64,000 bases of DNA, taken from the NCBI GenBank assembly GCA_035041965.1, contig JAPYMA010003004.1, positions 62,001 to 126,000 of the forward strand, read 5' to 3'. The position numbers and the translations under genes are program-made. Positions 40,979 to 53,870 of the stretch are shown in pieces. The notes under the pieces were generated by a model that did no database searches, was not told the origin of the DNA, and saw only the letters and a program-made list of their open reading frames with translations. This DNA comes from Anisakis pegreffii. Its lineage: Eukaryota > Nematoda > Chromadorea > Rhabditida > Anisakidae. Position 1 is the stretch's first letter. Every line of letters begins with the position of its first letter.

Positions 40979-43208
40979 ATGCTGAAAATGATTATCATGT
41001 CGTTAGGTTGTATTCCTATTAGTGGCTCACGAATCATAGCATTAATGAGATTTCGATTAGGACAAGATGGCGTGATGCTTCGAGATTGTACAGCTGACTA
41101 TTTAATTGAATTGTTGAAAGAACGAACAAATATGAACATGTTCCCTCGAACATTCATTCATATTGAACGCCTCATTGAGGAAGGTATGTTACCACTTGGA
41201 CTCACTTCATGAATGGAATCGCTGATCATTCGAAAATTCGAAACGATTTTCGTGCAGCATGTTTTAAACTGTTGAAAAAAATATGGCAGTGATGGGGATT
41301 AGGTTGTCTAAGGAACAAAATCACCTTGTGTTCTACTGGCAAAATGAAATTATATGAGATGGAATGAATTACTGCAGAAATCAATCGCGTACAATTGGAA
41401 CTATTTCAATTCAGTTTTTCAATTGAAAAACAAGATTTACCAGAACCAAAAGGACAAGTGGTTGTAGTTCAAGAGAAGGTCTACATACCAATAAAAGAAT
41501 ATCCTGATGTGAGTTACCTTCACATTTCGGTGATGAAAAGTTCTACAGGTCGATTTAGTCACTATACGATGACTAACTTAGTTGACACAGTTTGCGATTA
41601 TTTGAGAAAAAAATGCGAATTTAGTGTTTTTTGCACGCATGAGGGTACGCGAAAACATTCGAAATGAAGAATCAAAAAATGAAAATTGCAATACGAAATA
41701 TTTTGTGCAGATAAGCGCAATAACGTGGCACTGTAACTCTTTAAATATGTGATCACTGAAGTGTTTTTCACGGAGTGACATATCGAATGTTTTTGAATAT
41801 TATCGCTATTCTTCTTCCTCGTGTTTTTCTGATACTGCCTGATGTTGGTTTAGCTGATGCCATTGATTATATTGATACTAAGCAGTTTTGCTGATGTATT
41901 CTGTTTCACAATACATCATCAATGAAAACCACCAACTTCAGACAACATATTCTTTGTTGCTAAATGCAGGTAAATGCGAAAAATGCAAACATTTGCGTTT
42001 TAAAAGCAAACATTGGTCATTGATTGAACTTTGATTCATTTGACTGTCAGATAAAGCGAATGTTTTTCAAGTATAATTTTGTGGGTCGCATTTTGGGTCC
42101 ACGAGGAATGACCGCGAAACAACTAGAAATGGAAACTGGGTGTCGAATAATGGTAAGGGGACGCGGTTCAATGCGAGATACTGAACGAGTTTGTTTAGTG
42201 ATTACATTTGTTTTTGTTCGATTCAAAGGCTCAAATAATTTTTGATGGTATTCAATCAAATATGATCAAATGATAGAAAAATGACTTAGGGAGAGATCTG
42301 ATTATTTTAACGAGAACAGCTACATTTTGAATGTAAGCAGCTTAAAAGTTGCTTCTGGTTGAGCAGAGTCGCAGTTTAAAAAACACGTCTCATGCCGAGA
42401 GCAAGGCAAGTGTTCTAGTTAATGGCTCAACCTATGGAAAGTACAACTAACGAATTTCAAGGAACAACGAAATCGAGGTAAACCAAATTGGGAACACTTG
42501 GATGATGAACTACACGTACTTATACAGTGCGAAGACGCTTCAAATCGTGCACAATTGAAATTGGATTCTGCTATTAAGCAAATCAAAAAACTTCTCGTAC
42601 CAGCGGTTTGATTGTTCATTCAGTTTTCCACTTATCGTTCCAATTTATTCATTACTTCTGTGCTCATTGCGACTCCACCTACAGCAATATTGTTGACATT
42701 CGTGAATTGAAAATGGTAACCGAATTCAAATTTAGCCACTTGGTAAAGACGATTTGAAGAGGAAACAATTGATGGAGTTGGCGATTATAAACGGAACTTA
42801 TAGATCGATTAATAAAAATGATCAAAATGGTTACTTTTGCATATTTGTTCAGTGATTTGATGCGTTTGAAAATGAACGATACTTAAACTGCATCAGATAA
42901 TGACACAGGAAGGTGATGATCAATTCAAATTTCTTCCTGACCTGCCACTTCAAACACTCTCATCAATTTCTTCCTGACTCTGATACGCACATTCAGTGAA
43001 TACACCTTTATTGGGATCAATGTCAGCAATGCCAACAAATATAAATCCAACTTTATGGTCATCTCAACCGCTTTTTACATCATCGAACAACTTCATGCAA
43101 CCAACGAGTTACAACTATCAAGCAACAATTAAGTTTGTTCTTAAAATTATACTTCTCGGTGTTGATCTATTCACAAAAAATGATAAGTTGCACTATTTCG
43201 ATAGCTGA
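40979..43208 (+). CDS. STAR-family KH RNA-binding protein (quaking/ASD-2/GLD-1 type)
   Basis: Exons 40979-41183, 41378-41508, 42072-42188, 42462-42605, 42736-42829 and 42997-43208; all phases join. The QUA1 dimerisation region ([11 protein letters not shown] ... [14 protein letters not shown]) is followed by the maxi-KH domain with the signature [16 protein letters not shown] and GSMRD. Then come the QUA2-side blocks [17 protein letters not shown] and the near-invariant [17 protein letters not shown]. The family binds bipartite ACUAAY-type RNA sites as dimers and controls splicing, stability or translation. The EINRV and RGKPNWEHL wording favours ASD-2/quaking over GLD-1, but not decisively. 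The start is uncertain: ATG 40979 has an in-frame stop just upstream, and the residues before TADYL do not resemble the family, so an earlier exon is likely. The last hydrophobic residues before the TGA may be intron read-through. Confidence 0.85.
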
Positions 43209-46200
43209 TATCAATCCGCACACAAAACTGCTTGTGCTCACTATCCACAAATCCTTGCTGAAAACATTCATTTTACTTAACAAATTTTCGGTTTCACAGA
43301 GTTAAAAATCATTCTTAATCCAATTAAAAAATTTCAAGACTTTGATAGACACATAAATATAATTTCTTCGTCTTTCCACAGATCAGGATCTAAATCTTGA
43401 TTCTTCTTCTCATTTTGTGTCACAGTTCTGTCAAATAAGATGCAACAAGTAATTTCAGTTCGTCTGTCAATATTGACCGATCGACGAGAACAAATTTGGC
43501 GTTAACTCATGATAACAATAAGAATAATCGCTATTATCATTCGAATTCACTCGATTACCAATCGCTTTGCAGAACATCATCATCGCGTAGTTCATTGAGC
43601 GATGACAGCGACTCTCTTAGAACAGCGATTTCGAAGCAGTCGAATGCATAGAATGTTTCATCGTATAGAATATTGAATTCTTAGTCACCTTCTTCAACCA
43701 TTTTCTTTTAAATATATCTGGACTTACTTATACTCCCAGATATCTGGATATTATTTATCTCGAAGGTATATTCATTTAAATAGATCCGCATGTCAGCTCT
43801 TTATCATTGCTCAAAGTTTTTTTTTTCGAATCTCCGCTCAAAATGGCTTCTCATTTTCACTCTTTTCCGACGCTCAGTTCTATCGATTTGCTCATTTCTT
43901 TTTTCCCCTTTGTTATTGTTAAACGGCATAAATTTTCGTATGAATTAGTCTTGTTATAATTTAACGCAGAATTCGATATGAAATATCTCGAATTGATGAA
44001 AAGAAGATAATCAGAATTTGGTTTATTCTCCAAAACTAGGAAATTACAGTGAGGATAAGACGAAACAAAATAGCGCTGCTACAGTATTACGTAACGCGAT
44101 AATTACGGGAGAATACTAAATTCATTTTGTCCGAACAGACCCCGGAGAACGTTTGATGATAAGTACAAATTTCACAGCCAATTCCATGACAGGAGTGCAA
44201 CTCATTGAAGATTTGCAACGAAGTATTTTTATTCATTTTCCATTAAAACAGCATTTGCCCTCAACAGTGGAAGTAATAAAAACAACAAATGAAAACAACG
44301 CAAATGAAAGTTAAAATGCTACAATCAACACCATTCCTATTACAAATCTGATATCATATTGAAGCCTTCTCTATTTTGGCTCATGCACCATTACATTAAC
44401 ATTCCGATACAAAAGCATTGCATAAATTCAAATTATTCAGTAAGGTGAATTAGAATTTGAAATTATTGACTCGATACATTTCAAAACATAATCAGAATAA
44501 AACACCATTCCAACTTCAAGTAAACAAGTAACAAAAACTACTGAACTGCTCATGAACACCAGTGAATTGGTCACATGTTGCATGAATTTAGCTCACGGCA
44601 ATGACGAATTCTAGAACATTTGGACAACATTATCAAGGAAAAGAGAGCTTGCTGCTGAAAACTGATATTACTTTAAAGTATCACTCTAAAAATTGGTGAT
44701 AGGAATTAAACATTAAAGAATTTGAAGGAACAACATCATTATTGTGAATAATATTTTTGAAAGAAATAATTACTTGTACCTTGAATGTGAGAAAATTATA
44801 GTAGTTTTTCTGGGAAACGAAATACGTATTGATGATTGAGAATTTATGTTTGATTGCTGTTTAGATCCAAGTGGTAATGTCTGATAAACTTATTTCAAGT
44901 AAATCTGCTGCATATCTTAGGCTGCTTGAAACTAAATCAGGTGAATATCGGAAACATTGCTAGAAGGTGGGTTCATCAAGAAAGTACGAATATTTGTTGC
45001 TGCAATGGCTCAAAATCATGCGGATAGTTGTACATATAAAGCTAGATGACAATCTGATGTTAAAGAGTAAGACTGCTTGAAAGCATATAGCAATAAAGCT
45101 GTGACAGATTGCTGATACGAAAAAAATAGTTCAAGTATCAGGCGAGGATGTTGACAGCAATGGATTTTTGACCAAATCAATAAGGACTAAATAGTGACAA
45201 GATTATGTTATGATTCCTGCAGTGGTTCTATAAAGATACAATAGAATAGATACTTAATTTGTATTATGACTTATTATGATCGACCTAATAACCACTTACA
45301 ATTTTCAATTTCAGCAAAACTCTAGTGTTACAGTGTACTCGTGAAGGCACGATTGCTGATTGAACACTTAGCCACTGGAAGTGAAAATTTATTTGGATGA
45401 AAAAGAAAACAAAAACGACAAAATATTTTGCATCGAAAGAACAACAACCATTTTGAGAACACAAGTATCTGAGCATGAATAAACCAATAAAATTCAGAAA
45501 TAAACAAAATAGGATACTTGAAAATATAAACCAATGAACAAACTAGAAACGGTGAAATTTCAAAAATTGCTCACAAAACAGACAAAAAATAATGATTTCG
45601 CAGTAGCGTATCATATGAAGTAAGGCATTCATCAGATTGCTAGTAAAAGAGAACAAATTAGTAACGTTCCACTACAATACAAACGAAATCGCCCTGAAAA
45701 TTGAGATTAAAAATTGTTCTTTCGGAGAATTTTCGATTCACAATCGTCGTCATCACTTCAACGACCCTTTCAATTAACATCAACCAGTTTAAAATCATCA
45801 TCACATCGGAATCAAACACAGAACCAGCGATGAAAATGATATCAAGACAGTAGCAATCAAATGGCAAGCAATTGCAATCTGATACAATATAAAAATCTTA
45901 CGAACTAGCATATGAAAATAAGCAATTTGTAATAAATGATTATGACTGTATATGAATAATGATAACATATGAGGATGAGATTAGAAAACTGTAAAAATTA
46001 TAGAGGATAGGATGATATGCGTGAAACAGTGAAAAATAAATAGAGCAATACATGATTGTATCGTACATGTGAAGAGGAGTACGAGAAAATAGAAAATGTG
46101 AAAAGTGAGGTTCATGGATCACCTTGTGCAGCAGTGGTTTTTATATGAAGACTCCCACGCCCCATCTCCCCCCCCTCCCACCGCACGTGGAAAGCGGTAT

Positions 46201-46620
46201 TCTAGGATCTTTTGGGTGAGAGCATTGGATGCGTTGACAAATCTCATAATGCTAAGTTTTTCAAATAATGCTTCCACAAATTTCATTAATATTTTCAAGA
46301 TGCTTTTTTCAAATCAAGAAAAAGTAATTCTTTCGATAGCACCGATGTATTCTTAGCTGATTTTCTTCTGATTTCCTGCGAAGAAAAGGAGAAAGGAATT
46401 ACAGAAACTTAGATAGTTGGAGGAGGAATGGCGATCTGTCATACGGCTGAAGGGAGGCATGGAGCGCAAAAGCATGAGAACCACTGCTACAGAAACCAGA
46501 GAACAGAATAGATCATAATCGAATAAACTTAATGAAAATTAAAACACAAAAGATCAACAACAATGAACAATGACGACAACGTTTTCTTCTCGACTGCCAT
46601 CGAAGATCCAACGAAAGCAA
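43209..46620. other. Intergenic, no gene seen
   Basis: About 3.4 kb between the convergent STAR gene and the unrecognised minus-strand gene. It may hold missing 3' exons or the UTR of the STAR gene. A pyrimidine-rich run (CCCATCTCCCCCCCCTCCC) lies at about 46163-46181. No domain-like open frame was found. Confidence 0.5.
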
Positions 46621-46626
46621 TTTATT
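46621..46626 (-). promoter_or_regulatory. Canonical poly(A) signal AATAAA
   Basis: TTTATT on the plus strand reads AATAAA on the minus strand, about 18 bases past the TAG stop (46646-46644) of the minus-strand gene, implying a very short 3' UTR. Confidence 0.6.
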
Positions 46627-46643
46627 TTAAAAAAAGAGCACAT

Positions 46644-49600
46644 CTAAGCAAGATCCTTCCATTTTTTGACATTCGAGTTTGCTTTTTGTGCTCTTTCATA
46701 CTCTTCGGCATAGTCATTCGTCGGTGGTGAATCGCTCTCATCTGAATGAAACGAGCTGATCGTTGTTGTTTCATCTGAAGTCGGCATACCGCATGCTGCA
46801 CACATCGGTTGATCGTGACCTGTATTGTTCAGCTTCTATGCAATACAAGCACTGTGGATCGATGGAAGATTAAAAACGTTATCAAATGATAAGTTCAAAA
46901 ATGACATGATTTTTGCTTATAAAACAATATTTCTTTCAGCTGTAGGTCGCGTAACCTGTCATTTCGTGCTAAAAATATGCAAATGAAAGCCACAACAAAA
47001 TAGCATTTCCTAAAAAATCGCTAATTTCATGATCAATTCAACACAAACTTACCAACAGAGGTTGTTGATGATGCTGACTGTTGATTGCTGCCAATAGCAA
47101 GATGTGTGCAATACTGATGCAAGGGTGATCCTTGCGTATTCCTCTTGCCCATGCTGATAGCATCACTTCCACCCTTCAATCAAATTATTAGAATACAAAA
47201 CTTTTGGTTTTTTCCAATCATTTGAAACAGGAGTTTAAGTTAACATGTCAAGATAGCAATTCTCATCTGCAGTCAAAAACAAGCGTAAAGATTACTAGAT
47301 ATTATGGAGCGAAAGAAGTAACCGAAATATTGTCACTGGCCATCGAATGATCCGAACTGAGGCCATTCACGCATACCATATTACCATTCCTGCTGTCTCT
47401 AAACAATGGCATTCCCATTCCAGCGTTCAACACCGTTCCATCGCCTTAAATCAAACGTTGAGACTCCTAAAAATTTTTGATAAGCCGACGAATAAGAGAC
47501 ACCGGCTTGTATACAAAGACTCTCACAACTAAGGCTCCAACATTTCATTTGCACTGATTCAGCAAAGAACTCAAGCGAGAACTTATGGGTGTCTGCTATG
47601 AGAATAATTCAGATGCGAACATGTTCGCCACAAAAAGATAATAGCATTCATCAGTTTAGAATGAAACTCGAAATGAAAATTGATCACCGCTATTAACTGG
47701 AGTTTGAGATGAAATGTAAGAATTTGCAATTGCATGCAATTGATTACTGAGTGTTCTTCCACTGGAGGCATTACCCGTTGGAATATTGTTTTGATTGTCA
47801 CCTTCGCCACCCTAATCGAGAACATATTATTTGAGTTACTCATTTCCAGACTATGTTAAATTCATTTAAATAGTATTCTTATTTGTAAGGAACTCTTCTC
47901 GAAAAATAATTTTGAACTGATTCTATCTTGCTTATCATGCAATCATATTCAGTTCAGTTTAGATCATGAATTTAGGCGTATAACCATAAATTGTACTGAA
48001 TAAATTCACCATTGGCGCTGATTACTAATTTTTTCTCCTTCTCATTCACCCATTATCGATCATATTCTTTTACAATTTTGACTCAACGAGTTAACAGACT
48101 TTAAGAACAGTTTCTATACCATATTTAAGTTAAGTAACACTAAGTAAACAACGTCGGATTCAAAAAGGATGACATCAAAGGAAAGATGAGGGTGATCAGT
48201 AAGGATGAGTTTAATGAGAATGAATAAGAAGAAATGAAATAAATATCTTTAAAATGTCAGAGAATCAAACTACTCACACGTTGTATCGCTTTATCACCAT
48301 TAAAATTACACAACGATGGATGTTGAGCATTATTGACACATTTGTTGATAATATCAATTCCGTTACCAACATTGCAATACCTATTACAGATATTGCAATA
48401 TACAGCAAATGGGCAATCGCCCATTGCATAAAATTGGTTCATTGCTGGTTGGCTTATCGACGAGTGATTTTGAATTTGGTATTGCGATGGAAATGATGCA
48501 CTGACACTCCCGACAGAGCAACTCGCATTTTGAAGCAGTTGCTTGAAAATCGGTTGAATTGCTGTTGCATTCAGCTTCTGTATACAAGTGCTTTCTTGTG
48601 GCAACTTACCATATCGAACGGTTTTAAAACTCTTATCGTTAGACAACATTGCATCTGATTCCATTCAATAACCGTGTTCAGCATTAGCTATCTCAGTTAC
48701 GATGGTATTAACATTAATGTCATCAGCATCATACATTGATTAGTCTGATGACCCCATAGTCTTGTCTCTCACTTCAACTAACCCATTGTATCGTTCACAG
48801 CGTTTTGCAATTCGCAAAAACTATTCAGTTAAAGACAATATGATGCATCGTACCAGTTTACTAAATTATCATTTCCTGAGTTCGTTTGAACTGAAACTTA
48901 ACAACTATTCAAGAGCTACTGGTATTTGATATTTTGATTTTGTGAGTTGCAAATTCAACTGGACTTTACTAACCATTACAGAACTATTTGCCAATGGAAT
49001 GTTGTTAGGAAAAACGACAGCGGGAACGGATTGTTGAAGGAATGTGAATGCTGTGCCGTTTATTGGATGCGAATTCGGTGTATTTGGAAGCACTAAATTA
49101 TAATTAAGATTTGACTTGTGTTCAAATAAACATTCTCTATGATGAGGATAAAAGCAATTGACAATGCAGTTTCGATCGTAGTGGTAAATGCTTGAACCGT
49201 ATGCATGTCAATTGCAGATTGCCAACAACTTCTAATATGTTTGCAAGAGTCTTCTAATATGAGCACTGCCAGTTTGAACGATAAAATTTTAACGGTTAGT
49301 TTGCAAGAGAGTACACTTGAAAATAAGACTGCTTAAATTGCACGATAAGAAAAAAATTTCAATCAACAAAAGCAACGAGTAGTGAAAACATAATCTCAAA
49401 GTCTGAATTTTGAATCATATAAAACGCATGCAGTTATAAATTATTCATTTGAAATTCTCCAGCAATGAACGGTGCGATGCGATTTGCACATCAAGTGCTA
49501 ACGTTCATTTCCGGTTGTTCACCACACTAAAAAGAGTTTAAAACATTCATTCCGGAAGTCTCTGCTTAAATGTTTTGAGATAAATCGCATTCGAGCAACA

Positions 49601-51527
49601 TCAAACAAAACCAACTCGATTGTTGATTCAATGCTGTCAAGTCTGTGACATTTGCTGATGATGAATTCGTTTGATTATTACAACCGTTCACTGTTGGCGG
49701 TGTCTTCGTAACGGCGCATTGTATACGCTTTAGTGCCTCATGATCGGGCTGTGGTTTACGTGAACCGAAACGTGTGACAGCAAATGTGCCGCATGAGAAT
49801 ACCTGCTCAGGTATTTGAGTGAAACGGAACACTATCTTTGGTACCTGTCGAGAAGTTTCACATTCACAAATAATCAACAAACGTGAACAAAAAATACTTC
49901 ACTATGTACTTCGATTGCAATGAAAACTCAATTAAACTTAAAAATTGATGCTTAAATGTAGAGTCGTTTATAGCAGTGTATAATTTTAAGCGTGTGCAAC
50001 ATTATACACGTAGAGATTTTTATCCTTCATAACAAAATATTCGGAATATTTGTAATTCACGACAATAAACTATGAACAATCGATAAGGAGAGAATATAAC
50101 TGAAACAAAAATCATTACTTTGAGAGTGATGGTCTAGAAAGAAGATGCAACGAAATGGAACAAGTACTATTAAAATCGCGCATTTGAACAGTTTGTTGTG
50201 CGACAACTGATTGAAAAGTATCAAGACATATTATGATATCTAATGAGACGGATACCAATTTTAGAAGGAATAATTAATATTCGAACGCTGCTGAGTCCAA
50301 ATATTTGCAAAAGAGAATATCGCTAGTAGTGAATATCTCAACCACAAAAGTATCACTGGAGATCAATATTATATCTCGTAGATTACAAATTAAGCCTTGA
50401 ATTATATTCAAATTCATCAAATACTTTCATCTCAGCGATATGCGAATCAGTACTGCCATATTTATAGTGATTTATCAGAGAATTCACAAATCATAACCAG
50501 CAAAACACAACTTTCCTATCCAAATTTCAATTTGGACTCCCACCGATGCTATGATATTTGGCTGACCTCTCTCTTGATTTCTGTTTTGAATGGAACAATG
50601 ATTCTAAATATACAGAGAATGGTAGATGCGATTGAATTCAAACATTAATCAAAAACTCACGCTCTCAGGTGAGAACACAGCCGGACTCCAAAAGAAATCG
50701 GAATGTTGATTCCATGGAACTAGCTCAAGTCTCACATAATCAATTTCATGATTCGCATTCACCACTTGCAAATGATTTGAGTCTAAAGGCATTAATTCCA
50801 TTCAAACTTATGTGATTAATCAAATTTATAAACTGCTCATTAATTGATTTAAGCAAAAGTCAAAGCAAAGTCTTACACAAAGTGCTATTTGATATTGATT
50901 TCATGGCATCAACCCTTGACAATGCGGATGGCAGTGGTGAATAATTTTTATCGGCATTCACGTCACCTGACCACACCGGTAATTTTGTCGGTGTAGCACC
51001 ACCAACACGACAGAACACTTCACCCGCATTCCAAAACACTATCAGCTCTGCTTAAAACATATTTATTGGTCATTTAATGAAATTTGCTATGATTTGCTAT
51101 CAATTTGCTATCAAGTTTGCTATAAAAAATGAAATCAAAACGATTATTAATCAACGAGGAATTTCCTGAATACTCTTGATTCTCATTAAAGTCCACAATT
51201 TGTTTGCTTACAACTGACCATATTTTCATTTGCTAACGGCTAATGAAAATCAAAACAAACAGCTGTTGACATAATGTGCAATTCGAGTGTACGCAAAACA
51301 ATTCAAGTTTGATCGTGAGAAAGAAAGATACCCGGGAATGCTGCAAGAAGACGGTGCATATCCAAGCATATCGTTGAGCCAATCAACATCACCAACTCAG
51401 TTGTACCAGTTGATGTATTGATACGGATTGCACGCTCATCTGCGCCTTTAATTCATCATTGTTCTGAACTGGCTACGATAGTTTTTCTGCCATGCATACC
51501 AGCCTCAATGGTCAAATCTTTTCTCAT
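46644..51527 (-). CDS. Unrecognised protein, 464 residues, ten exons
   Basis: Minus-strand exons in coding order: 51527-51500, 51439-51332, 51047-50877, 50782-50661, 49844-49616, 49092-48974, 48577-48371, 47811-47698, 47173-47053, 46819-46644 (TAG). Every junction keeps phase. The N-terminal 220 residues look like a folded domain: segments include IRINTSTGTTELV, FPELIVFWNAGEVFCRVGG, LPVWSGDVNADKNYSPLPSA, DYVRLELVPWNQHSDFFWSP and VPKIVFRFTQIPEQVFSCG. The middle is Asn/Ser/Thr/Gln-rich and probably disordered. Two short Cys pairs follow (CPFAVYCNICNRYC and CAACG), perhaps binding metal. The end is acidic then charged-helical (NDYAEEYERAQKANSNVKKW). I do not recognise the family. The small first exon with ATG at 51527 is the weakest part; upstream coding exons may exist. 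The exon at 48577 could extend upstream, because its frame stays open to 48664. Confidence 0.6.
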
Positions 51528-51676
51528 TTGCAATAACGAAAATCACTGGAGTAGTAGCATTATTATGGGGAGTTTCTTTCAGAGCAAATGGCCACTTCAA
51601 CGTTACATAAAATACCAGATAGAAATATAGTGACAAGCATCACCACCACACAGCAACAAATTTAATACTCAATTAC

Positions 51677-52060
51677 CTTCAGCTGGATTTTCGATATTCC
51701 AGGTAGCCTTGTATTTAACCAGTAGACCATTGGCGAGTTGTTCGAAAAATATCGATAACTCAAATGATTAGTCCTTACATTAGCTGTTATAAAGTCAAGC
51801 AATTCCAGGTATCACAAATTACAATTTCTCTCATTATTTCCTTTCTTCATTTTCACTCAGAACTGTAAGTTTCTGAACGAAACGATTCTAAGCAATTTTA
51901 AACTTCCCAAAATGAATTCGAAATATACCACAGATCAAATACATTGATAAAAGATCCTACAAGAAGACAATTTGAATACAAAACTCACGCGACGCTTTGG
52001 AACTGTATGACGAACGAATCTGGACAAGAAATTCATAGCTTCTTTCAACTCCGTGTACAT
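51677..52060 (-). CDS. Possible extra exons upstream of the unrecognised gene
   Basis: Two minus-strand segments look coding. 52060-51989 starts at an ATG (MYTELKEAMNFLSRF...) and ends at a good GTGAGT donor. 51783-51677 lies between a TAACAG acceptor and an AAG/GTAATT donor and reads ..NNSPMVYWLNTRLPGISK... They do not join each other in phase as drawn (phase 0 into phase 1), so either an intermediate exon is missing or one is spurious. They may belong to the gene at 46644-51527 or to a separate small gene. Confidence 0.25.
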
Positions 52061-52835
52061 GTTATCGATGGAAGATTACCAGTAATGCTATGAAAATCAT
52101 ATTTTTAAAGGTCGACAAAATAATCAAATAGAGCAGCATTGATACAGCGAACTGTTAAATTCAATTCTTTCAAGTCGTATTGAAACCATCCAATATTCAT
52201 TAACACAATTTCCAATTATGGAATGAAATACTTGCTATCGTTAAGAAAGAAATCAATGAGTAAGTTGATCAGCGAACGCTTAGAACACCACTCCTTATGA
52301 ATCTTAGCGCAAGGAATAAACGTTTAAAGATACCGCAGGTAAATGAGAATTCTGAAAGATTATTGAAGATATGATCAAAATTGGATGCAAGCTCGCTTGA
52401 AAAGTACTTTCATTTTTTATTGTCTCGGAAGGTTTTTGATGATTGAATTCCCTTGCAATCGTCAACGACAATTCAAAAGATTTTGCGGAGTGATCATATA
52501 CGCAAATGCTATACAACAACGACCTCCGTGTTACTTCCTATGACTATCATTAATAATCATAAACATGCTGAACGTTCGAAACACTGCAATCAGCAAAACA
52601 ATAGAGAAACTTCTCGACGCTGCATCATAAAAATAAAATCTGTTGACCCTAACAAGTCATCAAAACTCACGATCCAAATCAACCACAATGAAACGCAACA
52701 ACCACCTCCTGCCAGACCGTTCACATTACTGAGAAGTCGCAAGCAACTTATTAAGTTTTAGCGCAAATCCTGGAAGAAGCGTATCGTAGTTATCACGAAA
52801 CTGCCCTTTCCTGTAACGAAAAGTTTTCAAATTGA

Positions 52836-52964
52836 TTGATTGGCATTAGAGTTCCCAAGCCGTGGGATGCGGCCGGCGGTCGTGGTGGTGAGCGATACCG
52901 AAGTGGGTGGCCTGAAACTTTAGGGATTAATGATGCATCATCAAAATCGTCGAAGAAACTCTAA
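52836..52964 (+). other. GC-rich patch with short open frame
   Basis: 52855-52915 is strikingly GC-rich compared with everything around it. On the plus strand it reads PWDAAGGRGGERYRSGWPE and then runs to TAA at 52962-52964, after a possible ATTAG acceptor at 52849. No neighbouring exon connects to it. It could be a terminal exon, a repeat fragment or foreign DNA. Confidence 0.25.
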
Positions 52965-53354
52965 TTTTGTTGAGTCATTTCTGGTAATCTGTTTTTGCCG
53001 TCCCTGAGTGCAAGCGCAAACAATTGTGGTTGAGGTTAAGAGACACAAGGCTGTTCCTGACGACGATCACGTTCATTGCCTATGTATTTCGTCTGAGGAC
53101 AAATTGACGGTCAACAATCGACTGAGAAATTTCGGCAACGTATTCGACTTTCTGGCAATGCATGTCATGCTTGGTCAATATGTTATCAATAAACAATTAT
53201 CATATGTTGGGAAAGCAAAAAGCAAAAGTGAAGCAGAACCGTTGATAGAAATTGATAGGAGAGTGTTAACGAATACGTAAATTCAGTATAGACGAAAGTG
53301 AGTAAGTAGAGAACGGTAATTAATCAGTTTGGAATTAAACAGCAGCTGGCAGAG

Positions 53355-53564
53355 ATGGAAACAAAGAAGAAATTCCATACATGTGCGGAGAAAATGAAAG
53401 TTGTCGCAGGAGCTGGAAATTTTGGGTTGACCGTCGATAATCAATTGAATTTTGGGTTGACCGTCGATAATCAATTGAATTTTGGGTTGACCGTCGATAA
53501 TCAATTGAATTTTGGGTTGACCGTCCTTTTTAACACAGCAGTCCTCTGTGTATGCTTGGGATGA
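53355..53564 (+). CDS. Short ORF containing an in-frame 10-residue repeat (doubtful)
   Basis: ATG-started frame of 69 residues whose middle is three copies of NFGLTVDNQL plus a partial fourth, encoded by the 30-bp minisatellite. The repeat length is a multiple of three, so the frame stays open regardless of copy number. The open frame may therefore only reflect the repeat. No signal peptide or domain is visible. Confidence 0.15.
   Translation: METKKKFHTCAEKMKVVAGAGNFGLTVDNQLNFGLTVDNQLNFGLTVDNQLNFGLTVLFNTAVLCVCLG
53418..53525. repeat. 30-bp minisatellite, 3.6 copies
   Basis: The unit AATTTTGGGTTGACCGTCGA plus TAATCAATTG is repeated exactly at 53418-53447, 53448-53477 and 53478-53507, followed by an 18-base partial copy to 53525. 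The copies are identical, which suggests recent expansion. Confidence 0.95.
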
Positions 53565-53570
53565 ACCTCA

Positions 53571-53870
53571 AATTGAGCCTCTTGATAGGCCTCAGTTCAA
53601 GCGTTCTGTAAGTCTTGCCCTAATCCCAGTAAATTTTAAAAAATTTCAGTCTGAGCCTAATGATTAGCTTCATTCTAAGCACTTGGTAAGCTTAAGCCTC
53701 GGTCAGATGCTGAGTTTGTCCTGAGCCCTGTGGTGAGCGTCATGTTAGCGCAATTTCGGTTTTGGGTCTAAGCCTATGTCCCGTGTTAATTCTCCTAGAT
53801 CTTGGAAAAAAGCTCACGCTAAGTGTGGATCTATACCTCACTCTGACCCTAGGCGCTTGTTAACCGAGGA
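53571..53870. repeat. Degenerate GAGCCTCA/TAAGCCT-rich repeat
   Basis: Words such as GAGCCT, TAAGCCT, GGCCTCAG and TTAAGCCTC recur irregularly over about 300 bp. A similar word set, largely reverse complemented (TTTGAGG, GAGGCT, AGTTTGAG), recurs at 63005-63165. Looks like decayed satellite or dispersed repeat DNA. Confidence 0.4.

Noticed and set aside
49566..49616. Continuation of the 49844-49616 exon to the stop near 49566
   Set aside because: A GTTGGT donor at 49615 in phase 1 joins the next exon (49092) cleanly; residues beyond it read like intron.
53008..53280. 90-codon plus-strand frame reading ..NFGNVFDFLAMHVMLGQYV..
   Set aside because: It begins at GTG directly after an in-frame stop, has no ATG near its start, no splice context and no recognised domain.
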